53,702 bases of DNA from Nemertoderma westbladi (GCA_032718475.1 JAUCBJ010002037.1:1-53702), one strand, 5' to 3'. Positions 1-10,797 are shown, counted from the first letter of the stretch. A program made the numbers and translations. The notes: generated by a model not told the origin, from the letters alone.

Positions 1-2
1 TT

Positions 3-1685
3 GATACAGATATCTATCTTCCAAACCCTCAAGAGGGTCATTTAGGTGCAGGTATATGTGACGGAGGTGTTCACTATACTCCACAACATCCCATCTTGAG
101 CACAAGGACATCATGTCTTCCTAAAACGACCACTCTGACAGATTTCCTGCTCAGTACTAACCCTAATCCTAGTGTTCCCTTTTCAAATACTAGTCTTGGT
201 GACGGGCCAAGACTAAATACGGATCTATTCGTAGCCTCATCACATTCCCAGCTTCAGGATTATAACTTGGGTGATAAAGCCATTATCGGTGGTGACAGGT
301 TATCAACAAGCTTATTTTGGGGTCATAATGACACGTGCACTGCTCCCATTCTACCAATGCCTACTAATTTGTTAAATCAACTGTCTGAGCCTCTACGTAG
401 AACTATTATTACTAAAGGTTCTAAACAACCAAACAATTTAGATTACTCAACTATCCCAGGGTCAGTTGTGCACCAGTTGCAATATCCAGCCAGTCGACAC
501 GCAATTTGGACTGGTATTAATAATGAGTACAGAACAACCCAATCTACTCCAGTAGCGCCACTCATATCTGGATTAAATCAACCAATCATCGACCCTGGAG
601 ACAGTCCCTCTATCCCATGCACCTTAAATTTAGTTAGTAATAATCCTAACTTAACTCCACATGACACATTCCGGAATAGTCCTGTACATGGCAGAGACCT
701 ACTGTTATTCTCAACCCCTCCAAACAGCCATATTAATACTGGTGGTTTCCCATTACAATCACACAGCCGTGACCTGTCTGATAACAATAATAACCAGTTT
801 GATCTGATCAACGCCTTTCAGATGTGTAATGCTCAAAATATCGCAGCCATCGAACGACTTAATGCCAAATTGTCTATGCCAAATTTAGGGGTCCCACAGA
901 AATTCAATGGAGAACCAGGGTTGTACGTGAATTTCGTAGCATCATTCATTGCAGATGTTGAGTCCAAACGCTTCTCCGAAAGTGAAAAGATGATGGCACT
1001 TCAACATTATCTGGGACCTGAACCATTGGAACTCATTAAGTACTTTATGGGGATTCCTGGTGGTTATGAGGCCGCCTGGAATGTACTACATGACCGCTAT
1101 GGTCATCCCAGCATTATCATTCAGCAAGTAATCCAAGAACTAATTGGAAGTGTCGATCTTCGTTCTGGGAATTATAACCTAAAGAAAATTAAACTTCGAG
1201 CCTTTTCGGACAAAATTATCCAGAAAGTATTAGTCTTACAGTACTTCAAGTCAACTCATGAAATTAATTCCTCAGAGAATTTAAAGAAGATTACATCCAA
1301 CTTTGAAAATTGGATGTATGTCCGCTGGAAACGAGTAGCAGCTGGTATCAGGAAACAAAAAAACAGAGAACCTCTAATAACCGAACTCGCTGTCTTTATT
1401 AAAGAAGAGTCAGATATAATGAATGACGCTGTCTATGACCAACCTTCCAGCAATGGAAATCAGAATTTATCATCAGGTTCTCAAATTCAAAACACCACAA
1501 TGAACGTAATAGCATCAGTGGGACATGTAACCAGAAACAACTCAGCGAATCCTACTACAACCACTTCAACGCAAAGTCGACAAGCCAGCCTTACCGCTCG
1601 ATTGGATCGCCAGCCTCAGCACAATAATCAGACCAATAGAGATAACAACAGACCCAATCAGAACCGTTATGGTCCTCAGTATTGA
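3..1685 (+). CDS. gag: BEL/Pao retrotransposon gag region (5' partial)
   Basis: Gag-like part of a BEL/Pao LTR retrotransposon, the structural protein that packages element RNA. The frame is open back to position 3, so the gene starts left of the window; the first apparent start near 96 is a TTG, not a real initiator. The N-terminal ~300 residues are Ser/Asn/Thr/Pro-rich. From about position 880 there is a helical region typical of the BEL gag core (motif KFNGEPG, then repeated hydrophobic heptads). The C-terminus (1440-1682) is Asn/Gln/Thr-rich. The frame ends at a TGA at 1683-1685. The same frame then stays open to 6425, and two CCHC knuckles (1875-1913 and 1974-2015) follow the stop, so gag and pol look like one polyprotein frame broken by a single nonsense codon. 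No 5' LTR or primer-binding site lies in the window. Confidence 0.85.
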   Translation, partial: DTDIYLPNPQEGHLGAGICDGGVHYTPQHPILSTRTSCLPKTTTLTDFLLSTNPNPSVPFSNTSLGDGPRLNTDLFVASSHSQLQDYNLGDKAIIGGDRLSTSLFWGHNDTCTAPILPMPTNLLNQLSEPLRRTIITKGSKQPNNLDYSTIPGSVVHQLQYPASRHAIWTGINNEYRTTQSTPVAPLISGLNQPIIDPGDSPSIPCTLNLVSNNPNLTPHDTFRNSPVHGRDLLLFSTPPNSHINTGGFPLQSHSRDLSDNNNNQFDLINAFQMCNAQNIAAIERLNAKLSMPNLGVPQKFNGEPGLYVNFVASFIADVESKRFSESEKMMALQHYLGPEPLELIKYFMGIPGGYEAAWNVLHDRYGHPSIIIQQVIQELIGSVDLRSGNYNLKKIKLRAFSDKIIQKVLVLQYFKSTHEINSSENLKKITSNFENWMYVRWKRVAAGIRKQKNREPLITELAVFIKEESDIMNDAVYDQPSSNGNQNLSSGSQIQNTTMNVIASVGHVTRNNSANPTTTTSTQSRQASLTARLDRQPQHNNQTNRDNNRPNQNRYGPQY

Positions 1686-4600
1686 GCTCAAAATCAACAA
1701 CAAACACGTACAAGTGCTGGGATAAATAGAGGTAATGTTGTTATAAATACAAATTCTGAAGCTCAAACCGCACCTAAATCCAGCGCCAACCAGACAAATC
1801 CAGTCAATACATCAACTCCACGAGCTCCTTTACAGTCAAGAGCTCCACCACAGTCTTCTAGACCACCCCCAACTTGCTCATACTGTACTGATTCCCATAC
1901 CTTATATCATTGTCAACCATTTAATACACTCTCAAGACGCCAACAAGCTGAGTGGTTATTGAACACGGAATTGTGTTTAAAGTGCACGAATAAGGACCAC
2001 AAGACAGCAGATTGTACTGGTAGGAGTTACCGTTGTAATATAAACAATTGTCAGGAGACACACAATAAGGTCCTGCACTGGGCAATTGACCGTATCCAAA
2101 CATCTCAGGAAACATCAAATATATCCTGCATCACAACCGATAACGTCTCAAGAGTACCATCTGTCATTCCGACTAAGGATCTAAATCCCTACATGGTGTG
2201 GCTATCAGTTGTCCCTGTGAGTGTGTCTGTGGAAGACAAGGTGGTAACAACCTACGCATTGCTGGACGGTGGAGCCACATCTACTTTAATTGACGAAAGT
2301 GTTATACATAGTCTTGATGTCCAAGCTGGACCCAATATCCAAATGAAAACAAAGAGTGTTTTTTCTACCAGCATACAAACTGCGTGTCTTTTTAATTGTG
2401 TCTTTTCACCAGTTATGAACAAACCGGGTTGCGATATGAACTTCAATATTGTGGCCAAAAATGCATTAGTGGTGAAAAACTTCAAATATGAATTTATTAA
2501 TGACATAGACACCATCGATCTGTCTAAATTGTGTCAGATCGAAGATTATCTGGAATTTCTGCGCACCGATGATGTTCGAGTCGATATTCCTGAGGTCACC
2601 ATTCTCATTGGAAGAGACAATCAAGAAGCTATTGAAGAGCATCTTGTGATCCAAGGAGACTCAGAAAGACCCTCACTCGTGCGTACTAATTTTGGGTATT
2701 GTCTTGTTGGCAAAGTTCCAACCATTAAAGGTTCTATTAAAAATGTAATGACTCCTCTCAGTGTAAATAATACTGAATCAGAAATACATATCAATCATAT
2801 AAGTTGCGGCCTAAATCCAACAACACTGAATATGATTGAACAGTCCATTGGAATGGGCACCATCTCAAGTACAAAAATTGACGACGAAGAGATGGCCTTA
2901 TCAAAGGATGATTTAGAAGCACTAAGAATCCTTCAAGATACAACTAAATTAACAAATGGTCGTTATACTGTATCTATGCTCTGGAAAAAAAACCCACCAG
3001 AACTAGTCAACAATTATCGACTTGCAAAGAAACGCCTTGATCAATTAATCGAACGGTTAACAAAAAAACCGGAATTGTACATCCGATACCATGAGAATCT
3101 TATTGACTATATAACCAAGGGCTATGCTATTAAAATCGAACCTGATACCCCTACTCTTCCTGGGAGAACATACTACCTCCCCCATCACTTCGTAATACAT
3201 CAACTAAAGGACAAACTTCGAATTGTCTTTGATGCTGCTGCTGTATATAAAGATATATCCTTGAACACACAATTGTACAGTGGCCCATGCCAAATAAACT
3301 CTCTCATTGGTATATTAATGCGTTTTAGATGTGGGAGCATAGCCTTCGTATGTGACATAGAAGGCATGTTTCACCAGATTAACGTGACAAACGAAGACAG
3401 AGATCGCTTACGATTTATCTGGAAGTCTCCTGGCTCTGATTTAATTGAGCACTACCAAATGGTACGTCACATTTTTGGCGCTAATGATTCGCCATGTGTC
3501 GCAGGTCATACACTGAAACAGTGTGGGACGGATCACATTGATCAGTTTGGACCAGAAGTTGATTCAGCAATAACCGACAACTTCTACGTTGACGATGGCT
3601 TGCTGTCTATGGATTCGCGGGACAGCGCCATACTTCTGGCAAAGAATCTCATCAACTGCTTAGCACTTGGAGGTTTTGTCCTGAAGAAGTTTATCTCCAA
3701 TAGTAAACAGTTCTTAGAACAACTCAGTGTTGAACAATTAAGCCCACAGTTAGACCTTGACTTAGATAAACTGCCTGTTAGCAGAGCACTTGGCATCACC
3801 TGGGATACCGAATCAGACACCTTTACCTTCATAAGCACTATCACCCCTCGACCACTAACAAAGGCCGGATGTCTCAGTCAACTTGCGTCAATTTTTGACC
3901 CCATTAACTTCCTCGCACCATTCTTGCTGAAGGGCAAACTTATTCTTCAGTCAATATGGCGAGCAGGGACTGATTGGTCTGCACAAATTCCAAATGATCT
4001 TCAATCTAAATGGTCGAAGTGGATATCCCAAGTTCCTTGCCTATCAGAGATTAAAGTTCCACGAGTTTATCGTCAAGATCTATCCGTAGTTGCATCCTAT
4101 CAAGTGCACTTGTTCTGTGATGCTTCGGATGTTGCTTATGGTGCAGTTGGCTACACACGGTGTGTCGAAGAGGATAATATAAGAACTTCATTCATATTTA
4201 GCAAATGCAAGGTTGTCAGTATATCTGCTGAAAAGAGAACTCCTCGACTTGAGCTCGAAGCAGCCGTTGTTTTAGTTGACATTCTTTGTTTAATTAGAAC
4301 TGAATTAATGCGTTCCCTCAATATCGGTGAGATTCATTGCTGGACTGACTCCACCGTCGTGCTTGGATATATTACAAACACAACCAAATCATTCAAGCGG
4401 TATGTTGCAAATCGAGTTAGCTACATACAATCTCATACCAGTTCTAATATGTGGCATCATATCAAAGGGTCTCTAAATCCCGCTGATAAACTCAGCCGAG
4501 GCCTAAGTGCCATTGACCTCATGAACTGTATTTCATGGTGGAATGGTCCGATGTTTCTCCAACAAACCCAGACCGAATGGCCAAACAAGTTACACCTAAC

Positions 4601-6425
4601 CCCCACTATGTTTGAAGTCTCTGCCGAAGACCCCGAGGTTAAATTATCATCCTTGAACATAGAATCCATTCCTCACGGTGGGGCTGACCCCGACCCTATG
4701 TCTATAAACGATAATGGAAACTCACAGACTCTGACGTGTGACTACACCGACATGTTACAACAGTTCCACTATCACTGTATGATTCAGATCAATTCCAGCT
4801 CTTTGTCCCCAAATTGTGATTCCAAGCCTAGAGTCAGCATATTTGACCGAACAAAGGGTCTAACCTCCATGGAACGACTGGAGTTTGTAATCAATACTGA
4901 ATCGAACTGGAATAAACTTAAACATAAAATAGCATGGCTCGTTCGCCTTGCCAAGTTTTCAATAAACCCACAATTTGGTCAAAACATCACACGTAAAGTA
5001 CCATGCAATGAATTAGACAATGCAGAAGCGTGTCTAGTTAGGTTTGTTCAGAAATGTGAATTTCAGAAAGATATTGAACGACTTGAGGCAAACCTACCAG
5101 TTTTAAAGAAGAGCTCACTACGCTGTCTCTCTCCATTCCTGGACCCTAAGGGTATACTTCGTGTCGGCAGCCGTATTGAACATGCTGCTGTTCCTTACTC
5201 TACGGCCTTTCCAGCCATCTTACCAAAAGGGAGTCAAGTAACTCGTTCCTTAATTTGGCACACACATACCACAATGGGTCACATGGGTTACTCGGTCATC
5301 CTTTCCGAAATTAGGAAACGTTATTGGATAATTACAGCTCAGAGAGTCATTAAGTCGCTCATTACTAAGTGCTTCATATGTCGAAAGGTGCATGGGCGTG
5401 CTCTCGAACAGATTCAGGCCCCTTTGCCTATGACTAGAGTCACGGCTTATCTGCCACCATTCAGCTATATCGGTCTGGATATGTTTGGACATATGAACGT
5501 TAAATATGGCCGAGGGGTTATTAAGCGGTATGGAATTATATTCACCTGCCAGAATAGCCGCGCAGTTCATCTAGAACTCGCTGTAGACAAATCAGCAGAC
5601 GCCTTTCTAAATTCTTTACGTCGATTTTGTGGCCGTCGAGGAACCCCCCTGCAAATTATATCTGACAATGGCACCAATTTCACCGGTGCAGAATCAACAA
5701 TTCGCTTGTTTCGTGAGTATGTGGAGGATGACTCTGTAAACTCATATACCACTCATAATAATATAGATTGGAAGTTCAATGATGCGGACACTACTATGTC
5801 CAATCACCTAGAATGGAAATTTCTTACCCCCACTGCGGCACATACTGGCGGATTTTACGAACGCCTTATACAAACTACAAAACGTATCCTGCTATCCGTA
5901 ATGGAGGGTAAACTTGTGACTGAAGACGTGTTACATACTTACCTCGTCGAGGCCGAATCAATTATTAATAAGCGGCCGCTCACCATGTTTAATAGCGACC
6001 TCACATCGAACGAGCCTCTAACCCCTCAACATTTATTAATTCAGCATCCTGCAGCAAACGTTCCGATCGAGGATGAGATAGACGATTCCCAAATTTACAG
6101 CGAACTGACATGGAAACAAAGTCAATATCTCGCCAATAAATTTTGGGAGAGATGGGTACAAGAATATCTCACACTACTCCTCGATCGTCAGAAATGGAAT
6201 GTTCGACGCGACAACGTACAAATCAATGATGTCGTTCTAATTCAATACGAACCCAGTAATATGACTCCTCGTTCGCAATGGCCTTGGGGTCGTGTCGTCG
6301 AAACATTCCCAGATATCGATGGCAACATTCGCACAGTTCGCATCAAACTCAAGACTGGGACGTTTCTAGAAAGGCCAATCCAGCGAATTTGTCTCCTGGA
6401 ACAGGCTGATAATAATCCTAATTAA
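1686..6425 (+). CDS. pol: BEL/Pao retrotransposon pol (protease-RT-RNase H-integrase)
   Basis: Pol part of the same element, in the same frame as gag. The usual ATG-based start is absent; the codon at 1959 is TTG. Two zinc knuckles come first. Numbering from 1959, the domains are: aspartic protease with LLDGGAT (Asp at residue 103); RT with motif A Asp near 466 and YVDD at 543-546; RNase H with FCDAS (721), an ELEAA Glu near 764 and WTDST (797); and integrase with an HHCC finger (HTHTTMGHMG, then CFIC at 1138-1141) and catalytic residues D1174 (GLDMFG), D1236 (SDNGTNF) and E1301 (FYERL). A C-terminal domain (VVLIQYE...WPWGRV) is typical of BEL integrases. All catalytic motifs look intact over 1,488 codons, implying a young insertion. 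Between D1236 and E1301 two WKF-containing segments occur in tandem. Confidence 0.93.
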   Translation, partial: AQNQQQTRTSAGINRGNVVINTNSEAQTAPKSSANQTNPVNTSTPRAPLQSRAPPQSSRPPPTCSYCTDSHTLYHCQPFNTLSRRQQAEWLLNTELCLKCTNKDHKTADCTGRSYRCNINNCQETHNKVLHWAIDRIQTSQETSNISCITTDNVSRVPSVIPTKDLNPYMVWLSVVPVSVSVEDKVVTTYALLDGGATSTLIDESVIHSLDVQAGPNIQMKTKSVFSTSIQTACLFNCVFSPVMNKPGCDMNFNIVAKNALVVKNFKYEFINDIDTIDLSKLCQIEDYLEFLRTDDVRVDIPEVTILIGRDNQEAIEEHLVIQGDSERPSLVRTNFGYCLVGKVPTIKGSIKNVMTPLSVNNTESEIHINHISCGLNPTTLNMIEQSIGMGTISSTKIDDEEMALSKDDLEALRILQDTTKLTNGRYTVSMLWKKNPPELVNNYRLAKKRLDQLIERLTKKPELYIRYHENLIDYITKGYAIKIEPDTPTLPGRTYYLPHHFVIHQLKDKLRIVFDAAAVYKDISLNTQLYSGPCQINSLIGILMRFRCGSIAFVCDIEGMFHQINVTNEDRDRLRFIWKSPGSDLIEHYQMVRHIFGANDSPCVAGHTLKQCGTDHIDQFGPEVDSAITDNFYVDDGLLSMDSRDSAILLAKNLINCLALGGFVLKKFISNSKQFLEQLSVEQLSPQLDLDLDKLPVSRALGITWDTESDTFTFISTITPRPLTKAGCLSQLASIFDPINFLAPFLLKGKLILQSIWRAGTDWSAQIPNDLQSKWSKWISQVPCLSEIKVPRVYRQDLSVVASYQVHLFCDASDVAYGAVGYTRCVEEDNIRTSFIFSKCKVVSISAEKRTPRLELEAAVVLVDILCLIRTELMRSLNIGEIHCWTDSTVVLGYITNTTKSFKRYVANRVSYIQSHTSSNMWHHIKGSLNPADKLSRGLSAIDLMNCISWWNGPMFLQQTQTEWPNKLHLTPTMFEVSAEDPEVKLSSLNIESIPHGGADPDPMSINDNGNSQTLTCDYTDMLQQFHYHCMIQINSSSLSPNCDSKPRVSIFDRTKGLTSMERLEFVINTESNWNKLKHKIAWLVRLAKFSINPQFGQNITRKVPCNELDNAEACLVRFVQKCEFQKDIERLEANLPVLKKSSLRCLSPFLDPKGILRVGSRIEHAAVPYSTAFPAILPKGSQVTRSLIWHTHTTMGHMGYSVILSEIRKRYWIITAQRVIKSLITKCFICRKVHGRALEQIQAPLPMTRVTAYLPPFSYIGLDMFGHMNVKYGRGVIKRYGIIFTCQNSRAVHLELAVDKSADAFLNSLRRFCGRRGTPLQIISDNGTNFTGAESTIRLFREYVEDDSVNSYTTHNNIDWKFNDADTTMSNHLEWKFLTPTAAHTGGFYERLIQTTKRILLSVMEGKLVTEDVLHTYLVEAESIINKRPLTMFNSDLTSNEPLTPQHLLIQHPAANVPIEDEIDDSQIYSELTWKQSQYLANKFWERWVQEYLTLLLDRQKWNVRRDNVQINDVVLIQYEPSNMTPRSQWPWGRVVETFPDIDGNIRTVRIKLKTGTFLERPIQRICLLEQADNNPN

Positions 6426-6816
6426 CCTTGTGCTTTGATACCGGTACATTGTGTCACATATATATTGATGTTCCCAGCTCAGTGCATTGTATGGTTTTTA
6501 AATCACTGGTATACTATATATTATACTGCACATGATTCAAATAATAAATATAGATAATTAAAGAAAAAACATGACCTGTAAACCTTTTTAATCCCAACTA
6601 ACCGTGACATAACTGTAAGTTTACCGTAAGTACTTACTGGTACCGTACCGTATATATTTTGCAATGTTTGGTAATTTTATTTAACGGTTACTACGGTGTT
6701 GGCTGCCCTAGCTGCAGCCGAAGATCGGTCAACATTTCAGGATCCACTATCTGATCGATAACTGAATATATATAAATTCATCAATTTTATGGTAGCTCGA
6801 TTTCAACTATAGCAAG
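6426..6816 (+). other. Possible 3' untranslated or LTR region of the BEL element
   Basis: AT-rich sequence directly after the pol stop, without coding potential. By position this should hold the polypurine tract and the start of the 3' LTR. Without the 5' LTR in view, the LTR limits cannot be fixed. A purine-rich run lies near 6560 (AAAGAAAAAACA). Confidence 0.3.
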
Positions 6817-7161
6817 ATGTTTAACAGTGGATATTCGTCTTCTCTTGGACATTCGTCCCCTCGTGGATATTCGTCTTCTCTTGGATATTCGTCTCCTCGT
6901 GGATATTCGTATTCTCGCGGATATTCGTCTCCTCGCGGATATTCGTATTCTCGCGGATATTCGTCTTCTCTCAACCCCGGTGATGTCTAACCAGAACCAA
7001 GTTGTTCAACATCCCAAAAAGGGGGGGGGGGGGGCGACTCAGATCATCAATCTTCACTTCAACATTGGGAATGGGAACTTAACTTAGATGACTTGGGTCT
7101 TCCTGCTTCTCCATTCCCAGACTGGAAGTTCGCCGATCACGAGACAATACCAACTCCCTGA
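6817..7161 (+). CDS. Hexapeptide-repeat ORF (GYSSPR-type) with internal TAA
   Basis: An ATG at 6817 opens a frame whose first half encodes eight tandem hexapeptides (GYSSSL, GHSSPR, GYSSPR, GYSYSR) from an 18-bp DNA repeat. The frame meets TAA at 6988-6990. It then stays open in the same frame through a Gly run (G14 tract, 7021-7034) and an acidic, Trp/Pro-containing tail (WEWELNLDDLGLP) to TGA at 7159-7161. I do not recognise the protein. It could be an accessory ORF of the neighbouring BEL element, part of its LTR, or an unrelated exon. Another frame of the repeat (DIRLLV-type) is also open, as expected of an 18-bp repeat. Function unknown; the matching frame on both sides of the stop is the main argument that it was coding. 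Confidence 0.4.
6829..6972 (+). repeat. 18-bp minisatellite, 8 copies
   Basis: Eight head-to-tail 18-bp units of the form GGATATTCGTCTYCTCNN. Differences concentrate at unit positions 11-13 and 17-18. The length is a multiple of three, so the array keeps the reading frame. Confidence 0.95.
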
Positions 7162-9820
7162 CGATTACTGAGTATATATCTATCCTTTCATTTATCCTAT
7201 TTATATTACAATGTGTAACTTCGTTATATTCCGTATATCGATGGCTATTTTTTTTTAAATTCCATTCGTGTACTACATTGTCTATGACATAACATTTATG
7301 GTGATGGTTTATATAGTTAGTATATAGTTAGTTTATATAGTTAGTATATAGTTAGTTTATATAGCTCACATATATTCCTGGAAGTGGAAAAAGTTCTGGG
7401 AAGATTTTTAGTTAGTTAGTAGTGAATATATTCGGTAGTTATTTTCAATTACTTTTCAGTTGTTAATTTTTTGATACCGTCGTTCGAAACGAAGTGCATT
7501 TAAATAACAGTTATTTTATGTAAAACGGACTCATTCGGTGTAGCTCATATATCATTAGGATACTCATGTAATTTCTGATCCACCTTCGGCAATGGACCTC
7601 TTTATTGGAACTCAGGCCGAAAGATCATTAAAATAATGTATTTAAAAAAAGTTTAGCTCTAGAGACTTACTCCAGTTGTCCTGTCTGTTCCTTTGTTGTC
7701 TGTCCACTGTACAGGGTTTTTAGGGAGAAATCCAGGACCAACCTATGATGCATTATAAGACAATCCCCAGGCTAGGCAACCCTCAAGAGGGCTCTGTCAA
7801 CCTACACCCTGAGGTGTCTTAAGGATCGGTCAACCGTAATTAGGGCGTTCATTCTTAACGGTGTAGCCCATTCCTCCTACCCAAGGTTGGAAGACCAAGA
7901 CCTTCCAGTATAGCGTTAAAATGCAATATACTTGGAAACGGTCCTTATGCATGAGTATTATATCATCCATCCTATCACCCTACCTCCAGTATCTTCCTTC
8001 TCCCGACAACCTGGCTACAGTATATTTGTTCAGTTCAATGTTGTATTGTTGGACAACTGGTCGTCTTCAAGAGTTATAACAACGTAAAAAAAAAAACCCA
8101 TGGCTCCTACCTTTCTAAATTTATGTGCAATATATACATTATAAATAAATATATTAATTACAATATTTTCCAAACATTTCGCGGCTTGTGCAATTTATTT
8201 TCCTTAGTCATACTCTTGTCTCAAATTATTTTACAAGTTAGCTTAAACATCTTATCTACTGTACTTAGATTTCGTGTTTACACCGGTGCACCCGAAAATC
8301 TAGGTGGGGCTGTGAAATCCGCTCGCTCGACAAAGCGCCATCTAGCGGATATCTTAGGATTCTCCACGATTTTACGTACCGGACAGTTTCAGTGTTTCAC
8401 GGATTGACAGACTGCCGATCTGTGGTACGGTGCAATATTTATTCGTACCACGGGCCTATAGGACTGATTTTCCTGTATTCAGCACAACACATACTGACAC
8501 ATTCAGATATGTGATTGTGCCGACGATAGATACAGTTACAGTTCGAGGACATAGCCTGATAGCTGCATAGTCTCTAGTTACTAGTTAGCGGTGCATATTT
8601 GTATGTACGGTCATCGATATATGGGTCGTATTACAGTCTGGTAACTTACATTATACCAGTCTATCAGTATATTCATCGTTTTTACTATTGTACTAGACTT
8701 TACGGCTAAATATACTTCCATGTATGTCTGTGCGTTAGCGAAAAATATTATTAGTATATCGGGACTACCACACGCTTCTAGACCTACACCGCAGTTCGGC
8801 CTGTCAGCCTGTCCTTCTGTCTTTTCGTTATAGCTCATCCTGCCATCCGTCCGTATACCTGTGTGGTCGTCACACACGGGACAAACCACCTCACTATAAA
8901 GTCGAACTGTCGGATCCGGGGCCAACACGATCCCGTCACAGCGTTTTAGCATTGTCTATCATAAAAAAAACATATTATTTATGCAAACATTAAATTATTC
9001 CATATTATATGTGTACAATATATCTCACAAACTAGACTTCAACATTAAAATATATTTTATACCTAGAACATTATTATTAACATGTGATTAACAATTCGTA
9101 ACTAATTATTGTCAATATCTATTGACACATGAACTGTAAACATATACTAAAACACAGTAAATCTAAACAATAATATACAACCATTCATTGATTCACATAA
9201 AAACACATTTCATTATATCTTCTTGAACAAAAATTTGCAAAAAAAACATGTATATTACGCAAAATACTAATTGTATAGTTAGAAAAAAGTTATGATGTTT
9301 CTGATTTAAATATTGTGTTTCTAATTATCCAGAATACTAATCAACTCACCCACCCATCCTTTACTAAGTAAGGAATGATGCTTGCTGGGTGGTGCTTCAG
9401 CCCACCCATCTATCTGTCTGTATGGGAAGTCTGGTATTATGCTGGGGTGTAAAGAAAAGGGTTGGATAATGAGAATTTTGGACCTGGGTTTGACACACCT
9501 CCTCCTCACAAGTATCAGCAGAGAGAGAGAAGTGCCTTTAGGCTGCATCCAGTGGTTCGTGTTTCACACTATTGCTTTATGTATTGATGAGTCCTATTGA
9601 TTCACCTCCCTCCTCCTTGCTGGGTGAGCCAGAATTTTTATTTTTATTTGTGTTGGTACTATTAAAAAGCTGTGCAAGGATTCCAAATATGTAACACAAT
9701 CTAAATTTCGTCTTAACTTAGCTGTGATATGAGCGTTCAAATGTTGCATGGTTTTCATACGCGTGAGGCCATTTTATTCTATTTAATAAATACACAACAC
9801 ACAAAACACAATAATACATA
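7162..9820. other. AT-rich non-coding stretch
   Basis: No convincing gene. At 7315-7370 there is a short TATAGTTAGT-type repeat. A less AT-rich patch at 7600-7990 is not coding in any frame. A perfect inverted repeat TGGTACG...CGTACCA lies at 8421-8450. An open minus-strand frame at 8611-8952 has no recognisable domain. Overlapping opposite-strand frames at 9321-9600 look like chance. Confidence 0.5.
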
Positions 9821-9821
9821 C

Positions 9822-10797
9822 AAATTTTGGTGCTAACACCAAATTTCGTACCCATCACTAAAAAGTACAAGTTTGAGATGCCCAGTGATGTTTTTATTGA
9901 TTCCATAGGATTCAGGACACTCATAAACCCGTATAACGCAAGAAACAAGACGATACTATCTATGATCAATTAGCTTATTTTAAAAAATTTGGTGCTGCCA
10001 CAACAATTTTCACCCAACGGCGAAAAAATACAAGTTTGAAAGTTCTTATGCCATTTTTACTTATTCCATTGAATTCAGAACCCTCACAAACCCATATAAC
10101 TCAAGAAACAAGATGACACAATCAATTGATAGATTTGATGGTTTTCAAAATTTTGTGCTAGAACCAAATTTTGCACCCACTTCCGAAAAATACATGTTTG
10201 AGATATCTAGTTAGATAATTATTTATTCCATTGAATTCAGAACCGCCATAAACCTCTAATACGCGAGAAATAAGTTGTCACAAGCAATTGAACTATTTAA
10301 TGGATTTTCAAACTTTCGTGCTGGCACCAAATTTTGCAAACAGCACCGACAAATACAAGTTTGATACACTTGGTGGTGCAACTCGTATATATTCCATCGA
10401 AACAAGAACCCCAAAAAATCCATATTGCGCAAAAAAACACGTTCAAACAATCAATTTACAAAATATGGTGCTGGCACCAAAATTGGCACCCGCCAAAAAA
10501 ATAGTAGGAAATTTCTAATGTATTTTATATGAATTCGTTCTAATGGTGAACACCAAAAAACCGGTGTAAATTAAAATTAGAGATGTCACAAATCATATTT
10601 AATGAAATGTAATTTTCAAAAAACGTGCCAACAAAAAGTAAGGTTAAAAAATAATGCTATAACTCGTAAACTTCTCAATATTTTTAAAAACCGTTTTTAC
10701 TATTAGGAAGAAATATATTTTTAGGAAATGTCATAAAATTTCAGATTCCCAACTTCGATTATTTCAGAATTATAACAAAAACCACGGGGAGGGGTCA
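9822..10797 (+). mobile_element. Palindrome-repeat element, copy A
   Basis: About four degenerate tandem units of 162-166 bp; the landmark TTCCATNGAATTCAGAACC recurs at about 9901, 10064, 10226 and 10392. A single-copy tail of ~290 bp follows, ending at GGGGTCATA (10791-10799). Each unit contains a near-perfect palindrome centred on GGTGCTAGCACC, plus the phrases ACGCAAGAAACAA and TACAAGTTTGAGAT. A colinear copy in the opposite orientation lies at 52107-53075. The structure (tandem cores plus a fixed tail, dispersed) resembles non-autonomous Helitron-like families with tandem core repeats; that class assignment is inference. Confidence 0.8.

Noticed and set aside
28-41. AACCCTCAAGAGGG also present near 7779, possible LTR match
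   Set aside because: Flanks do not align, and a 14-bp match is expected by chance in a window of this size.
6829-6972. CRISPR-like regular repeat
   Set aside because: Units are contiguous with no spacers; a minisatellite.
8123-8407. Plus-strand open frame
   Set aside because: Composition-driven (Asn/Ile/Leu-rich start), no motif, no splice context.
8611-8952. 113-codon minus-strand frame with several Cys
   Set aside because: Reasonable composition but no recognisable domain or supporting neighbours; left as unassigned.
9321-9600. Overlapping frames on both strands
   Set aside because: Mutual shadows over the same sequence with no domain.
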